A stretch of DNA of 64,000 nt from Trachythela sp. YZ-2020 (GCA_016169945.1 JADLSH010000268.1:452001-516000); one strand, 5' to 3'; numbered from the stretch's first letter, positions 1 through 33,865 are shown. Numbers and translations: made by a program. The notes: generated by a model not told the origin, from the letters alone.

Positions 1-635
1 CGTTTTCGACGCTGCGCATGTCGCATTACGCATGTACATTACCATTATTCTAGCCCGTCAATTGCATTTTGTGGCCAATAAACACGCTGAACTGGCTGGT
101 TCGCCATTATTCTGGCCAGAAAACTGCATAAAAATAGGTGGTCACGTTGCACTGCTGAGTGGCCCTTCTGGTCATTTCTTGTTCTGTGGTTAGGTGGATA
201 AGGATCCATTACAGCTCCAGAAGATGAAGTACTTACCCAAGGCTCGCGTAGACCGCTCTAAGCAGGCTCAAAGTCACAAAGTGTCTGTCGCCACTTGTTT
301 CCATCTACCAAACTGACGTTACGTCATTTTTTCAACTTTGAAGTAAAGTTAAAAACTTTGTAACTGCCCCTAACCCTAAAACCTACCCTAACCTAACCCA
401 AACCCTAACCAAATTGATGAAGAAAAATCAAGAAAAACGAATATGAAAATCTTTGAAAATCGGGAAAATTGCGTAACGTCAGTTTGATAGATGGAAACAA
501 GTGAAAACCCAACGGGTCAAAATGGCGAGAAATCGAAGTTAAAAAGTAAATGTGAAAATTGCTTATTCTTGGAGTATTTGAAAGATGAAAATTCACTAAA
601 TTGTATGTTGAATTGAAGAGATTTCTGCTAGAAAT
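1..635. other. 5' flank of LCMT1, no gene seen
   Basis: No convincing exon was found. Positions 369-411 contain a degenerate run of CCCTAA-like units resembling telomeric repeat. A TGA at 609 lies in frame upstream of the ATG at 636, so the LCMT1 start either lies at 636 or is supplied by an unseen upstream exon. Confidence 0.5.
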
Positions 636-22691
<22,056 letters not shown>

Positions 22692-22884
22692 GTAAGATTG
22701 AGTTACTATTTACGTTGTTTTTATGTACAAGCGAAAGTATAATATATAGAGATATGAAGTTACCAACGGTTAAACTAAGATTTTAAATTTTCTAAATTGA
22801 TATGTACGAAAAGTATTGGATTTTTAACGTACTGATCAGCACTGTAGTTTTCAGGATCCAGTCTATCACTCCCTATATAATCCC

Positions 22885-23215
22885 TATATATAAGGGAAGC
22901 ACGGGTGGCAGATGCGGTTAGCACGCTGTACCTTATCTCTGAGTTAAGCCTGCTATATGGCAGGTCGAGGGCAGGGATTAACTTCGGTCGGGTAACGTCC
23001 CTGTGCTTGATTAATTCATGCAAGTTGAGATTGGTTGAGTGTGCTTCGAGTGTTTTTCTCCGGGTACTCCGGTTTTCCTCCCTCAATAACCTTAGGCACT
23101 AACCTTCACTAATTAACCTTAATTGGAGGCTTTGTCAGTTGGGTTGCAAAACCTGTCAAGTCTTAAAGCTTCCCATCCACCTCGGAATGGTAAACATAAT
23201 AAACTAAACTAAACT
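22885..23215 (+). repeat. SINE copy
   Basis: The tRNA-like head (GGTGGCAGATGCGGTTAGC) is followed by a body with TTTTTCTCCGGGTACTCCGG and TTTTCCTCCCTC, and an AAACTAAACTAAACT tail. The reverse-strand ORF over it is not a gene. Confidence 0.7.
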
Positions 23216-23984
23216 AATCGCTCTACTTAGTGCAAGGTCTTCTTCGTACAAGGTCTATTATAGGTTAGTTATAGGTCTGGGTATATTTGTGGTTTAAAAT
23301 TCGCCGTATAGAAATATACGTGCGTACATGTAATACATAATAGTCCATTTCCAGCCGATAACTTTAAGAAATACTCCGAATATAAGCATATAGAGTTGCT
23401 ACAAGTCGACTCTATCTATTTAGATTTATTCAATTTTCATTGCGGGACGGAACTTTTAGCTAAGAAGCATCTTGTGCATTCAAGATTCGAGTAATCAACA
23501 AGTAAACACGATGTACGCGGTAATATTTCGATGTATTCGATGTTTCAGTAATAAAATTGAATTATTACAGTTATCTTATTATATCACTTATATACATGGC
23601 GGAAATCTCTATACTTATAATATAGTTAGATACCGTTGGTAAAAGGCGACTATTCTATAGACAAAATGAAACAAATTATCTTTAAATTATGCAGAAATCA
23701 TTCACAATGAATAAGTTCGATGATGAATTAAGAAAACATATACTGTAAGTTACATATTGCAGACCTTGAACCCCAACTAAACTGTCCAATAACAGACAAT
23801 CACGAAACCAAAAAAATACGTATAAAGCATATTATATATAAACGAAGTGGTTAATATTTGTCCGTGACCGGATACTAACGTGCTAACGCTGTTTGTCCGG
23901 CACAACTATTTTCCTCGTTCTTTCAAAATGTTAAGATGATACCACGTAAATTTCAATGGTTTTCATGCAAATCTTCGGTAGTCG

Positions 23985-24355
23985 CGTGGTTCAGGACTCC
24001 GCCTAGACTTGCTCCACGTCTGTCTCTTAAAGGGGTTTTTATTGGGGAGTTATAAAGGATTGGGGAGTTATAAAAGGCGCACGAAGTTATAAAGGGCGCA
24101 CGAAAATGCGGGCGGGAGGAAATTAAGGCGGGCGAGCGGAAGGAAATTAAGGGTATAACTCCCCAATCCTTTATAACTCCCCAATAAAAACCCCTTTAAG
24201 AGACAGACTTCGAGCAAGTCTAGACTCCGCCTTGCAAGCGCTCGCACGCGGTTCGAATCCCCATGTCTTCATGGAGTTCCTGCGAACAGGGAGGGGGTCG
24301 GGAGCGAGCAAGGTTGAGGTTATATTGTCTGAAACAACCTGACCATTTAAATGGA
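23985..24355 (+). repeat. SINE copy interrupted by a palindromic MITE
   Basis: The head ends CAGGACTCCGCC before the insertion and resumes CTTGCAAGCGCTCGCACGCG after it, with GGTTCGAATCC and the GAGTTCCTGCGAACAGG body shared with 14715-14865. Confidence 0.75.
24004..24222. mobile_element. Palindromic MITE with 9-bp duplication
   Basis: Arms of about 75 bp, TAGACTTGCTC...CTGTCTCTTAAAGGGG and complement, enclose a GC-rich centre (GCGCACGAA, GGCGGGCGAGCGG). GACTCCGCC flanks both sides (23995-24003 and 24223-24231). A 9-bp duplication is typical of Mutator-like elements. The arms contain GGGGAGTTATAAAGGATT twice. Confidence 0.85.
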
Positions 24356-25268
24356 CCGTCCAAGTTGATTCGCGGACAATTAGCCAAAGCTCGAGGTTTT
24401 CTGTGAGCGGACAAATATCACTTGCGTAACATAAATTTCCAGCACAGCATAGCACACAGTTTAATCAAGTCTGTCATGTTTTGTTTTGTGAAGGTTTTGA
24501 AAATCTTGGCTACCATTGATGCTTTCTTAATGCAAACAGTTGCTAAATGTTGGTGAGATGTAGCATTACTACAACTTTATAAAAGTTGTAACTACACTTG
24601 GTGTATGTGGGTGGATAGGAACTTCGTGTTGTTTGGTGTCATCAACGAGGCGTCCGAGTGTAGCTGTTTATGGATTTCTAAAGTTCACAAAGTGCTTGAA
24701 ATGCCTGGAGATTCATGCGTTTCCGGTTGGGAAGTAATTATCGAAGGAAAAAGACGAAGATGGAGTGCATGTCTAATGTCAAATTTAACGATTTTCCACG
24801 GTTTCTCCTTTTTGTCCTCCCGATTTCCCGCACTAGCAAACAAATGTTTTCCTTTAAAAAGGGCTTCCTTCTGATTATTGCAAAAATAATTCATTTTTAG
24901 AATAGAGCAAGCCATATATTAAGTATTTTTATAAAAAAAGCTTTCGAAATACATTTTGATACAAATGTTCTTAAAAATATCTTACCGTCGAACACGCATT
25001 CCACGTGATGCGCCGTATGCTATTTACATATTATACACACCTCGTGCATATTTAACGTTTCATGCATAAATGATTTTCCCCCAAATCAGGAAATGTTCGT
25101 GGAAAGCTTCATGTCGTTGTTTCGCAGTCTCTTACCTCGTTTTGCGAAGTCTGGTACTGCACGCATGCTAGCAATCCGTTCATTGACCACACGTTAACAA
25201 AACGTGAAGATAATGGTACTGAGACATTATAACATGTGTATAACATTTAAACACAAGTTCTATAGCTA

Positions 25269-25856
25269 GGGTGTATAAAAAAAAGGAGACCTTTAAAAAT
25301 TAACCTATAAGCACAAGATTTTATGCTCCTGGGAATTTAAAATAGCTTCTAATCGTATGAAGGAGCATAACTGCATTAAAAAATTGTCAAATTACTAATT
25401 GGTCATATCATCAGTTCGAAAAAAATGGTTCAACTGACCACAGAGCAACGAGTTTGTACTGTTTTACATTATACCAAGGCAAGACTCAAAGTACGCTTTT
25501 AAATAACTTTGGTATGCATAAAAATCAATTCTGTTTTCGCACCCGTGGGTTCAGCATACAGGGTGTCCCGAAAAAAAGTATACCTTTAGAAATGAAGCCT
25601 TTGTTTGAATTTGAATGCCTTATTACTATGCTGAACTAAGTTAAACAGAATTGAATGTTTCGTTTTTCAATACACCCTGTATTTTACGCTTCCGTGGGTT
25701 CAGCATAATGCTAAGGCATTCATATTATTACAATAGGAAAATTTCAAAAGGTATACTTTTTTCGGGACACCCTGTAGTGCTAAGGCATTCAAATTCCAAC
25801 AATAGCTTGATTTCTATAAAGGTCCCGTTTTTTATACACCCTGTATATAGTTGCAT
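25269..25856. mobile_element. Nested mariner-like MITEs
   Basis: The outer ends AGGGTGTATAAAAAAAAGG and TTTTTTATACACCCT are inverted. An inner element at 25559-25774 has ends CAGGGTGTCCCGAAAAAAAG and complement, with TA on both sides (25557-25558 and 25775-25776). The CAGGGTGT ends and TA duplication fit Tc1/mariner-type MITEs. Confidence 0.7.
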
Positions 25857-25981
25857 AGTTGTGAAAGATACTGTCGGCCATAATTTTATAGAATAATTAT
25901 ATTTTGGCCTCGTTTACTCTTGTTTCAATGACAATGACTTCGAAAGCAAGGGTTTCGTTTAGTAACTTAGCTATATAATAG

Positions 25982-26004
25982 GTAACCTTACAACAATCGG
26001 TTGA
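25982..26004 (+). CDS. LCMT1: Candidate LCMT1 last exon
   Basis: Acceptor CTATATAATAG|GTAACC in the right phase gives GNLTTIG and TGA directly after exon 10, comparable in length and hydrophobic ending to the family C-terminus. The pyrimidine tract is poor and the exon is tiny, so this is a suggestion only. Confidence 0.3.
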
Positions 26005-26119
26005 TGTCTAAAATGTCAGTCAATTTGAAATTTAAAGCAGTTTAAGGCTCGTTTTGACTAGTGGCTGTCGTGCAGTAAAAATTTAGGTACTGTACCTTTG
26101 CTATTGTGTCAGTATTGCA

Positions 26120-26180
26120 ATATCCATCCACCTAAACCTTTTACATCAATTTCAATCGAGTGAGATGCAGAAAAAAATCG
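26120..26180. repeat. Fragment of tRNA-bearing foldback family
   Basis: Contains TATCCATCCACCTAAACCTT and CAATCGAGTGAGATGCAG, the right arm of the family at 13815-14590. Only one arm remains. Confidence 0.7.
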
Positions 26181-26570
26181 GTCTTAAAATAGGCATCATT
26201 TGAAATACTGTTAAAATCTCTTTTTATTGCTGGAAACAAACCGACCTGTCTTGGTACTGTCTTGAATTTTGTAATAATTTGTTCGTTGACCTTGCGCTCT
26301 GTGGAAACGTTTTTAAGAACAATTTTTACAAGTTTTGATTGGATGACCAATGCTTTGCAAGTTTTGATTGGTTGTTTTCGATACATTTATTTCTTTTAGC
26401 CCAGATTTAACTGCATATAATCGGCATTCAATTTAAAAAGGCCTTCCAGATTTCTCATGCAAGAGTCTTAACACGGATAGTGAGTTATACAGTCAGTGTA
26501 GCAACCTACGTAAATATGTCCTACAACCGGTAATTTTTTCATTCTTTTAAATAAATAATAAAACAATTAT

Positions 26571-26725
26571 TGAATTCGGTTTTCACATGATATGAAGAAT
26601 TATCAAGCCTCAGTTTGTCGTTATCGACCTCAGCCTTCGGCTTCGGTTAATAACGACAAACTTCGGCTTGATAATTCTTCATATCATGCTCAACCTCATT
26701 CGATAATTGTTAATTATCCAATGGC
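26571..26725. repeat. Foldback element, TATGAAGAATTATCAAG arms
   Basis: Arms of about 60 bp (CATGATATGAAGAATTATCA, GTCGTTAT and complements) surround CCTCAGCCTTCGGCTTCGG. A second copy at 56977-61990 is split by a LINE. Confidence 0.75.
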
Positions 26726-26729
26726 AATG

Positions 26730-27376
26730 ATAACGTTTTAACTCGAATCATTAGAAACCTATTTCATATAACGCTCTACTTCTTACTCAACTAGAATAAG
26801 AAATGGGAGTAAGTGTTGGTCAGCGTGGTCTCAGGCAGGCTGGAACAGCCATGACTGAGACGGGATCTGCGGATTCCGGCCCAATGGATGGGCGACGTTG
26901 TGCATGGGCCGGGATGTTCTGCGTGGGCCGGGACGTTCTGCGTGGGCCGTTCTCAATTACATTATGAGCGTTATGATTAGCAGCTCTATAATTATATAAT
27001 TACTAACGAATTAAAGGTAAAGCAGTTCTACGGGAGTTCAGAAATGCTTCGTACATGATAGCTGAGTGCTATCATGTATTGTCTCTATTTTCTCAATATT
27101 TGAGTCATGCATATAATTTTGTGGTAAATATTAAAAGTATAATAACGTAGTTAATTATCTAAGAATAATATACTTTTGATTATATGCATCTCAGAGGTAA
27201 TCTAGTAATGTTGACAACTATGATTTAATATCATGCATGTATGGTATATCTAGCCTAATATTTCAATCAAATTTCATTGGAAGTCTAGTCTAGTCCGTAT
27301 GAGAAAAAAGTTGTAAGAGCTATAAAACTAGTAAAGCAGTTCCGTAATAATGCTCTGACAGCTGAAGAAAGAATAA
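26730..27376. other. Intergenic sequence
   Basis: Positions 26890-26950 hold direct repeats of GGGCCGGGA(T/C)GTTCTGCGT. Otherwise AT-rich with no gene seen. Confidence 0.45.
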
Positions 27377-28814
27377 CTATTCTTCATCATAGGGTGGAAT
27401 GTTGTAACTTGGCACGTTCATGTTAACATACTCGTTCACCAAACTTGAAGGAATGTTACCACTTTCATAGCATGGCGGAATATTATAGGCAAAAAGCCCC
27501 ACCAGCTGTGTTGTGTCTTCAAAGACATTATCCTGGTACACGTGGTGCTCGCTCACATTGCCATTGGTAAGGGAAATGCATGCGCCTCTGGGTAAAGACT
27601 CGCCCCCCACAATCTTGAAGACATTCGCAGAGTATTTCAAATTTTCATCCTTGCCGTTTCAAAATACGAAATGCCGGTGGTGCGATTAAAAGCATTACGT
27701 ATACAACCGCTTGTGCGTTGTACGAGATGGTTTCCATAAACTAAAACATTTTTTAGACCTTTGTAAAGGTATTTCTCTCTTCCTGCTTTTTAGTTTATAT
27801 GAGTATATAATAGGATTCCCGTGCTGTCGATATAATTTCGGGCGATCACGAGTTTTACACCGTTTCGCACTTTGATGCCACCAGAAGCACCCCTGGGCCA
27901 ACCACGCGCATAATTTCCAAGGAATTTCATATCGAAAAATCCTTTCAAGTACACGACGTGGTCATGATGATGTGATATAGAATTTGGGCTGCCATTAAAT
28001 ATATTGTTTTTAATCGAAGTGTAGTAGGAAAAGCCAGTATGGATTGAACCCTCAAAGTAACCCTGGTCATTGTGAAGATGAAACCTTGTCTTAAGGTCAT
28101 TAAGTTTCAGCTTTAAGTGCTGCAAGTAATTACTACTACCTCTTAACTCGGTATCTATCCAGTCGATGTTTCCAAGATCAAGACCAAATATATTGTTCCT
28201 CACTTTAATACCGGATGAGTGATCGAAGCCTGAGGCGCGCCCAAATCCGCATTCATCTCGCAAAAACACTGAAGATCCCAACGCGTTTCTAGATGAGCCT
28301 GCACTATTAGCGATGTTAAGGAAGCGAACGGTGGGTCAATATTTGTTTGCGTCGGACGCCGGGCAATTTGTCGAAAAAAATACACAGTGACTTACAAAGA
28401 TGCTTTTCTTTCTGTGATTTTCCTTTCCAAAATCGATGTTTACTCCATCGAAAAACAAATGCTCCACACGGATATCTCCATAATTATCTTCCAGTTTATT
28501 GCCTATTCTCGTCTTTCGAGCTTTCGAGGCGTCGGCTCAATCAGGCTTATTCCCTCACGGGATCCATAAATGTGCGTTCCTCCTTTGATGATAACATCAG
28601 AGACAATTAAATATCTTCCAGGTGGAAAGTACACCTTTTTTTCGGCACTGTTTGCAGCCACATAGTTCAAGATAGCCTGAAGAGCTGCTGTGTTGTCTGT
28701 ACTCCCATCATTATTAAGTGTTGCCAAATTATGACCAGGATTTCTTACATCGATAAACTGACCAAGCGGTCCCGGATCGGGCACTGAGAAATAATCTAAA
28801 CAAAACAGCATCAA
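27377..28814 (-). pseudogene. Pectate-lyase-like beta-helix protein, broken
   Basis: Reading leftward from about 28814, the protein is DGSTDNTAALQAILNYV, then KKVYFPPGRYLIVSDVIIKG, GTHIYGSREGISL, VRFLNIANSAGSSRNALG, SSVFLRDECGFGRASG, HHHDHVVYLKG, WPRGASGGIKVRNG, VLVYGNHLVQRTSG, and NVFKIVGGESLPRGACISL to a stop at 27377. The opening matches the pectate lyase superfamily-3 fold (right-handed beta-helix), common in bacterial and fungal polysaccharide-acting enzymes. It reads without introns. Breaks: a frame change near 28510-28550 (or a 56-bp GT-AG segment), an in-frame TGA near 28340, and frame changes near 27780 and 27660. About 470 codons in total. The substrate is unknown; it is probably inactive. 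Confidence 0.78.
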
Positions 28815-29850
28815 TTTTAAATTTTCAACAACACTAAATTTTCAACAACAACACTGCTTTGCTTTTTTATTCAAATGTTAACTGAAAAGCTCCGACTCTC
28901 TTTTTTGGACAGCGTGGGTGCTAGTTTTGCTAAAAGTATCTGTAATTCCGCTTTTGAGGAATATTATATTTACAGATATTTATGACAAGACGAAATTTAA
29001 TAGGGTTAAAATAACACAGAATGCAAGAGATGGTGGGGGGAATCAAGAGTTACTGTAAGTATCATTAGTGTTTTTAGTTTGTTTAAATTATATGTATGAA
29101 CTTCGATAAGTCAAACCAAAAATTTGACTGGACGTCACTCAATTATTATTTAGATGTCGCTGACGCCTAGAGTTAAGTATTAAGATTTTCACTTATATCT
29201 TTAGACGTTCTTTATACTTTGGAAAGACTTTGAAAATCCATAGTCAAATATTTTGAAGATTTGAATGGGTTTAGAAAATGCTAAACCTATATTTCAATGT
29301 GGCTTATATGGCTTCGTCAAACTATAGCTTATAATTTGCTTGGTCGCGGAAGACTGTATGATTATCTAAAACAAGTGTTTCGTGTTGATTTAAATCTCAA
29401 TGGAACATGGAAACAACCGGATGGTATAAGAAAGTGTTTGAGACCGAAAATAATATTACTATGCTACATATCTGAAGAAATAGACGAGTCTTGGCCGGAC
29501 TATAAAGTAATTTGCATTATCTCATAGATGGCCATCAACTTCACCATTATACTCGGTATTAGAAACAGGCCCGTAGCTGGGGGGGTCCCCAGGGGGGGCA
29601 AGGCCCCCCTAGCGGAAAATTGTGCCCCCCCTGTGTCCCCCCTAGCACAAATAACAGAAACGTAAATTTTCATTTGAAAAAGTAAATTTGTGATATATTT
29701 AATTTGAAAAAGTGAATCTGTTATATATATAAAGTTTAAAGCATTAAGTAATACATTACTAACGCAATAGTACGTGATTTCCTGAAAAACATCAGGATAC
29801 ACATCGATGATAAAAACGTTCGTATCCTTCAATGATCTTAAAGACATGAA
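28815..29850. other. Intergenic sequence
   Basis: No gene recognised. A short C- and G-rich tract at 29566-29642 includes CAGGCCCGTAGCTGGGGGGG, similar to hAT-type ends. The frames at 29297-29527 and 29500-29847 have no recognisable family. Confidence 0.4.
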
Positions 29851-30202
29851 TGATATTTGATGAACTGAAAGTTTATGTAAATCAGCAGGATTTTAGATAT
29901 ACAAGCTCCTTCACGGTCATCACTTCCTTTGTGTTTTCTTCATGAATTAATAACGAGAATTACAAGTATTCTTAAACAACCTGTTAAATCAAATTGCATA
30001 GTAGTGTTGTAATGTCCGTGTTATAGTTAGTCTCTGAAAGTTTAAAATTCGAAATCAGTTCAAACTGAAATTTAATTTTAATTTTGTTTAACTGAACAAA
30101 ATGGACAAAACGCGGGAACGCCTTGTAACATAGAAAAGATGGCGTGAATATTATAATATAATACAAGAGGAATCGAATATTGTAGTCCATCTGATTGACT
30201 TC

Positions 30203-30603
30203 TCAATACACTCTTAAAACGCTGAGATTAAAAATTCCCTTAAAAATTATAAGTAACGCAATTTGGGTTAAGTCAACTTTACTGGTTATGTTATATATTT
30301 TTGAAAAGGTCTCTGCCTGAATTTAGGTTGATTTCACCAGAACCAGGTTGACCACTTACCAACAGATTCGCTTTCTCGTTTTATTGAGTTTGGAAAAGTT
30401 TCTAATTTCTTCGCATTTGTGGAACTTTTGTTTTTGGAGTTTGTGGGAAGGATTCTTGCCGCCATCCTTAGAAAGGTAAAAATTTCATTCATCAATAAAA
30501 GGCTAGTTATGAGACAAAAGGCACCAGAGCATAATGACTCTACTTACCCCAATTCGGGAACCAAAATGGAGATAATCTGAATAATTACCGCTCGCTTTGA
30601 TAT
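30203..30603 (-). pseudogene. Small secreted-type gene, copy 1, start codon lost
   Basis: Three exons (30603-30548, 30466-30360, 30312-30203) join in phase to 90 codons plus TGA with GTAAGT donors. Exon 1 aligns with the MSKR signal peptide of sister copies, but the start is ATA, giving ISKRAVIIQIISILVPEL. Exon 2 is ARILPTNSKNKSSTNAKKLE and FPNSIKRESESV; exon 3 is ETFSKIYNIT to VLRVY. With no ATG it is probably not translated as such. Function unknown. Confidence 0.55.
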
Positions 30604-31098
30604 GTTAACGTTTCGTTCTCTTAGCGTTGTTTCATCAACTGATCGCCTGAAGTGCTCCCTAGGTAACTTAAATCATAGACACCCGTCAATTTTTTTTGTG
30701 GGCAACAAACAAAAACTCAAATGAAAAATCGACACCTTGTTCGCCGAAGAAAAATTCCTGATAAAAAGCCCTGCTCAACTGGACGTTTATGTTGAAGTTA
30801 AAGTTACAAGTATTTATTGTAAGAGTGAACTTTTTATTAAAAGTATTGTCGCCTATTTCGATCACAAGATAAAAGTATCTATATCCCAAATATTTTCTTG
30901 CAAATAAACGTCGAGTTTATGCGATTTGGGCCTTTATCAGCAATTGCTTTCGGATGAACATGGTGTCTATTTTTCATTTGCGATTTTGTTTGCCGGCCAC
31001 AAGAAAATATTGACGGGTGTCTATGTTTTAAGATACCTCTAGAAAGCGTTTCAGGCGATAAGTTGATGAAACAACGCTCAGAGAACAAAACGTTTAAG

Positions 31099-31392
31099 AT
31101 GTCGAAGCGAACGGTGATCATTCTTATCTTGCATTATCTCCATTTTGGTTCCGAATTTTGGTCAGTGCGTATATAGTCATTGTGCTCTAGTGCCCTTCCT
31201 TTAATAACTAGTCCTTTATTGATGAATATTTGCCGTTTCATGGACACGTTGTATTTTTCGAAGGATCGAGGCAAAAATCGTGCCCGCACACTACAACTAA
31301 CTATCACAAAAAGAAACATCCACAAAGTCCCAGAAGAAATGACAAACTTTGTAATAAACTTTTGTCGCATTTCCGATGACCGACTTATTTAG
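31099..31392 (+). pseudogene. Small secreted-type gene, rightward copy 1
   Basis: ATG at 31099 gives MSKRTVIILIL, then a shifted frame with a TAG near 31175. Downstream, SLCSSALPLITSPLLMNICR continues as FSKDRGKNRARTLQL and EEMTNFVINFCRISDDRLI to a stop. Compared with the rightward copy at 33162 it has small indels in the signal region and a 12-bp insertion in the Cys-containing helix. Probably decayed. Confidence 0.5.
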
Positions 31393-32365
31393 AGAAAAGA
31401 AATAACATCAGTCCTTCTTGTTCAACTGAAATGAGAGCTGTTGCTAGAAAAAGCGCGTTTCAGACGTTTTTATACTGATTCAAACGATCGACTTGTTGAA
31501 AACATAATATTTAAATCTTAAAATATGTCAGTTAAGATTAGACTACCTCAGAATATTGAAAGAATAGATTCAATTTTCCTGCCCGATAGCCACTAAGGCA
31601 GAAATTGAAGAAGTTATTGCATGATAAGCAGTTTCAATTCCCTTACAACGCTTGTTCGCGCGATTTCAATATTTTCTCTGAATATTTGATGTCCAATTTT
31701 AGTCTTCTACCCTAAATTTCTTGTTTTTTATCCTTCGTAAAGAGCAAAACTATTTCATCAGAGATAAGATTTATGAGCGGTATTAAAAAATAGAGCAAGG
31801 AGAAAAGAACACAAAACTATGAACTTAACAAAGACACACCAATAGTAAAATATATGAAATATAGTATTATGCTATTGCATTTTCTTTTGACATGAATGAT
31901 ATTTGGTGAGAAAAATGAACTTGAAGTTTATGTAAATCAGCAGGATTTTGATTTTTGTATTTGGATATACTAGCTCCTTCACGGTCATCACTTCCTTTGC
32001 GTTTTCTTCATGAATTAATAACGAGAATTACAAGTATTCTTAAACAACCTGTTAAATTGCGAATTTCATATGGTAGTGCAGTTGTAATGTTCGTGTTGTA
32101 GTTAGTCTCAGAAAGTTCAAAATTCCAACCTATTCTTAGTTCAAACTGAAATGTAACTTAAAGTTTGTTTAACTGAACAAAATGGAACAAAATAGAAACG
32201 CCCTATAATTGTAACATAAAAAATGGCGTGAATATTATAGAAGAGGGATCGAATATTGTCGTCCATCTAATTGATTTCTCAATACACACTTAAAACGCTG
32301 TGGATAAAAATGTAACCCTTCTGAAATTAACTGTAACACCATTTGGGTAAAACCAATTTTCCTGG

Positions 32366-32710
32366 TTATGTTATGTATCTTTTTGAAGAGGTCGCTGCAG
32401 AAATTTGACCATTTGAGCAATTGATTTAACCAAAACCTGGTTGACGACTTACCAATAGGTTCGTTTTGTCGTTTAATTGAGTCTGGGGAAGTTTGTAATT
32501 TCTTCTTCGCATTTGTGGAACTGTTGTTTTTGGAGTTTGTGGGAAGGATTCTTGCCTCTATCCTTTGAAAAGTAAAAACATACATACATTCATCATTAAT
32601 AGACTAGTTATGAGACAATAGGCACCAGAGAAGAATGACTCTACTTACCACTGAAATTCGGGAACCAAAATGGAGATAATGATCAGAATGATTACCGCTC
32701 GCTTCGACAT
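32366..32710 (-). CDS. Small secreted-type gene, leftward copy 2
   Basis: Exon 1 (32710-32649) encodes the hydrophobic leader MSKRAVIILIIISILVPEFQ. Exon 2 (32562-32453) encodes IEARILPTNSKNNSSTNAKK then KLQTSPDSIKRQNEP, ending at GTAAGT. The most likely third exon begins at 32394 (after CTGCAG) and stops soon after as ATSSKRYIT, total about 66 residues. Splice sites align with copies 1 and 3. The short tail may be a truncation. Predicted secreted; function unknown. Confidence 0.5.
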
Positions 32711-33161
32711 GTTAACGTTTCGTTCTCTTAGCGCTGTTTGATAAACTGATCGCCTGAAGTGCTTTCTACGTATCTTAAATCATAGACACCCGTCAATTTT
32801 TCTTGTGGACGACAAACAAAAACTAAAATGAAAAATAGACACCATGTTCACCGAAGAGAAAGTTAAAGTTACAAGTATTTATTATAAGAGTGGACTTTTT
32901 ATTAAAAGTATTGTCGCCTATTTCGATCACAAGATAAAAATATCTATATCCCAAATATTTTCGTGCAAATAAACGTCCAGTTTATGCGCTTTGGGCCTTT
33001 ATCAGCAATTACTTTTGGATGAACATGGTGTCTATTTTTCTTTTGCGATTTTGTTTGCCGGCCAAAAGAAAATATTGACGGGTGCCTATGTTTTAAGAAA
33101 ACTAGAAAGCGTTTCAGGCGATCAGTTGATCAAACAACGCTCAGAAAACAAACCGTTTAAG

Positions 33162-33293
33162 ATGTCAAAGCGAGTAGTAATCATTTTGATAATTATCTTC
33201 ATTTTGGTTCCCGAATTTTGGTCAGCAGAGTCATTGTGCTCTAGTGCGTTTCATAACTTATTGATGTATATCTGCCGTATCATGTACACGTAA
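33162..33293 (+). CDS. Short secreted peptide, rightward copy 2 (43 aa)
   Basis: Intact ATG-to-TAA frame: leader MSKRVVIILIIIFILVPEFW then SAESLCSSAFHNLLMYICRI and MYT. The leader is near-identical to the other family members. The mature part has two cysteines spaced LC-x11-C, as in an insulin/relaxin B chain, with hydrophobic residues at the matching helix positions; no A chain is visible. The TAA may come from a frameshift, since the sister copy at 31099 continues past this point. Confidence 0.45.
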   Translation: MSKRVVIILIIIFILVPEFWSAESLCSSAFHNLLMYICRIMYT

Positions 33294-33865
33294 TGCTTTC
33301 TAAGGATCGAGGTTCTATCGTTCCCACACACATGCACTGCAACTAGATTCAATTTTCTTGCACAATAGCCACTAAGGCAGAAATTAAAGAAGTTATTGGA
33401 CGACATGCAGTTTCAATCCCCTTTAATACAACGCTTGTTCGCGCGATTTCAATATCTTTTCTGAATATTTGACGTCCAATTTTAGTCTTCTACACTAAAT
33501 TTCTTGCTTTTCATCATTCTTAAAGAGCAAAACTATTTCATCAGAGATAAGATCTATGAGCTGGATTAACAAATAGAGCAAGGAGCAAAGAACGCGTTAA
33601 CATTTTGTCAAGGCTAACTCCTTTACGTTTTGGGCAGATCTGGCACTTTTTCAGCTTTTGAAAATGTGGGGATTTTTAATCAAATAGTTCAGGCTAACCC
33701 CTTTACTTTTTGGTCGAAAGTGGCCACTTTTTCAGTTTTTTGAAAAAGTGGCTGAAAATAGCCAAAATTAAAGGCTAACCCCTTTACCCTCCTCATACTA
33801 CCCAACCGAAACATAGTGCACAACCTGACATAAACAATGACCACCAAAAACCAATCAACGCAGAA

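Larger units (their letters stand above)
29855..31400. repeat. Repeat unit 1 with divergent small genes
   Basis: First copy of a roughly 2-kb unit shared with 31890-33560 and, in part, 47190-48000. Shared stretches include AAATCAGCAGGATTTT, TCATGAATTAATAACGAGAA, TTACAAGTATTCTTAAACAA and, upstream of both small genes, AACTGATCGCCTGAAGTGCT. Inside it, a leftward gene copy (30203-30603) and a rightward copy (31099-31392) face away from each other across an inverted upstream region. Confidence 0.8.
31892..33560. repeat. Repeat unit 2 with divergent small genes
   Basis: Second copy of the 2-kb unit, colinear with 29855-31400. It holds a leftward copy (32366-32710) and a rightward copy (33162-33293). 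It continues past the genes with AAAGAGCAAAACTATTTCAT, also present at 31740. Confidence 0.8.

Noticed and set aside
22775..23102. Opposed ORFs of 65-103 codons
   Set aside because: They coincide with a SINE copy.
24605..24915. Overlapping forward and reverse frames of 60-90 codons
   Set aside because: No recognisable motif, no splice context and both strands open; likely chance.
28503..28558. 56-bp GT-AG intron in the pectate-lyase-like gene
   Set aside because: The skipped residues (ISLIEP region) look like normal family sequence, so a frameshift is the better reading.
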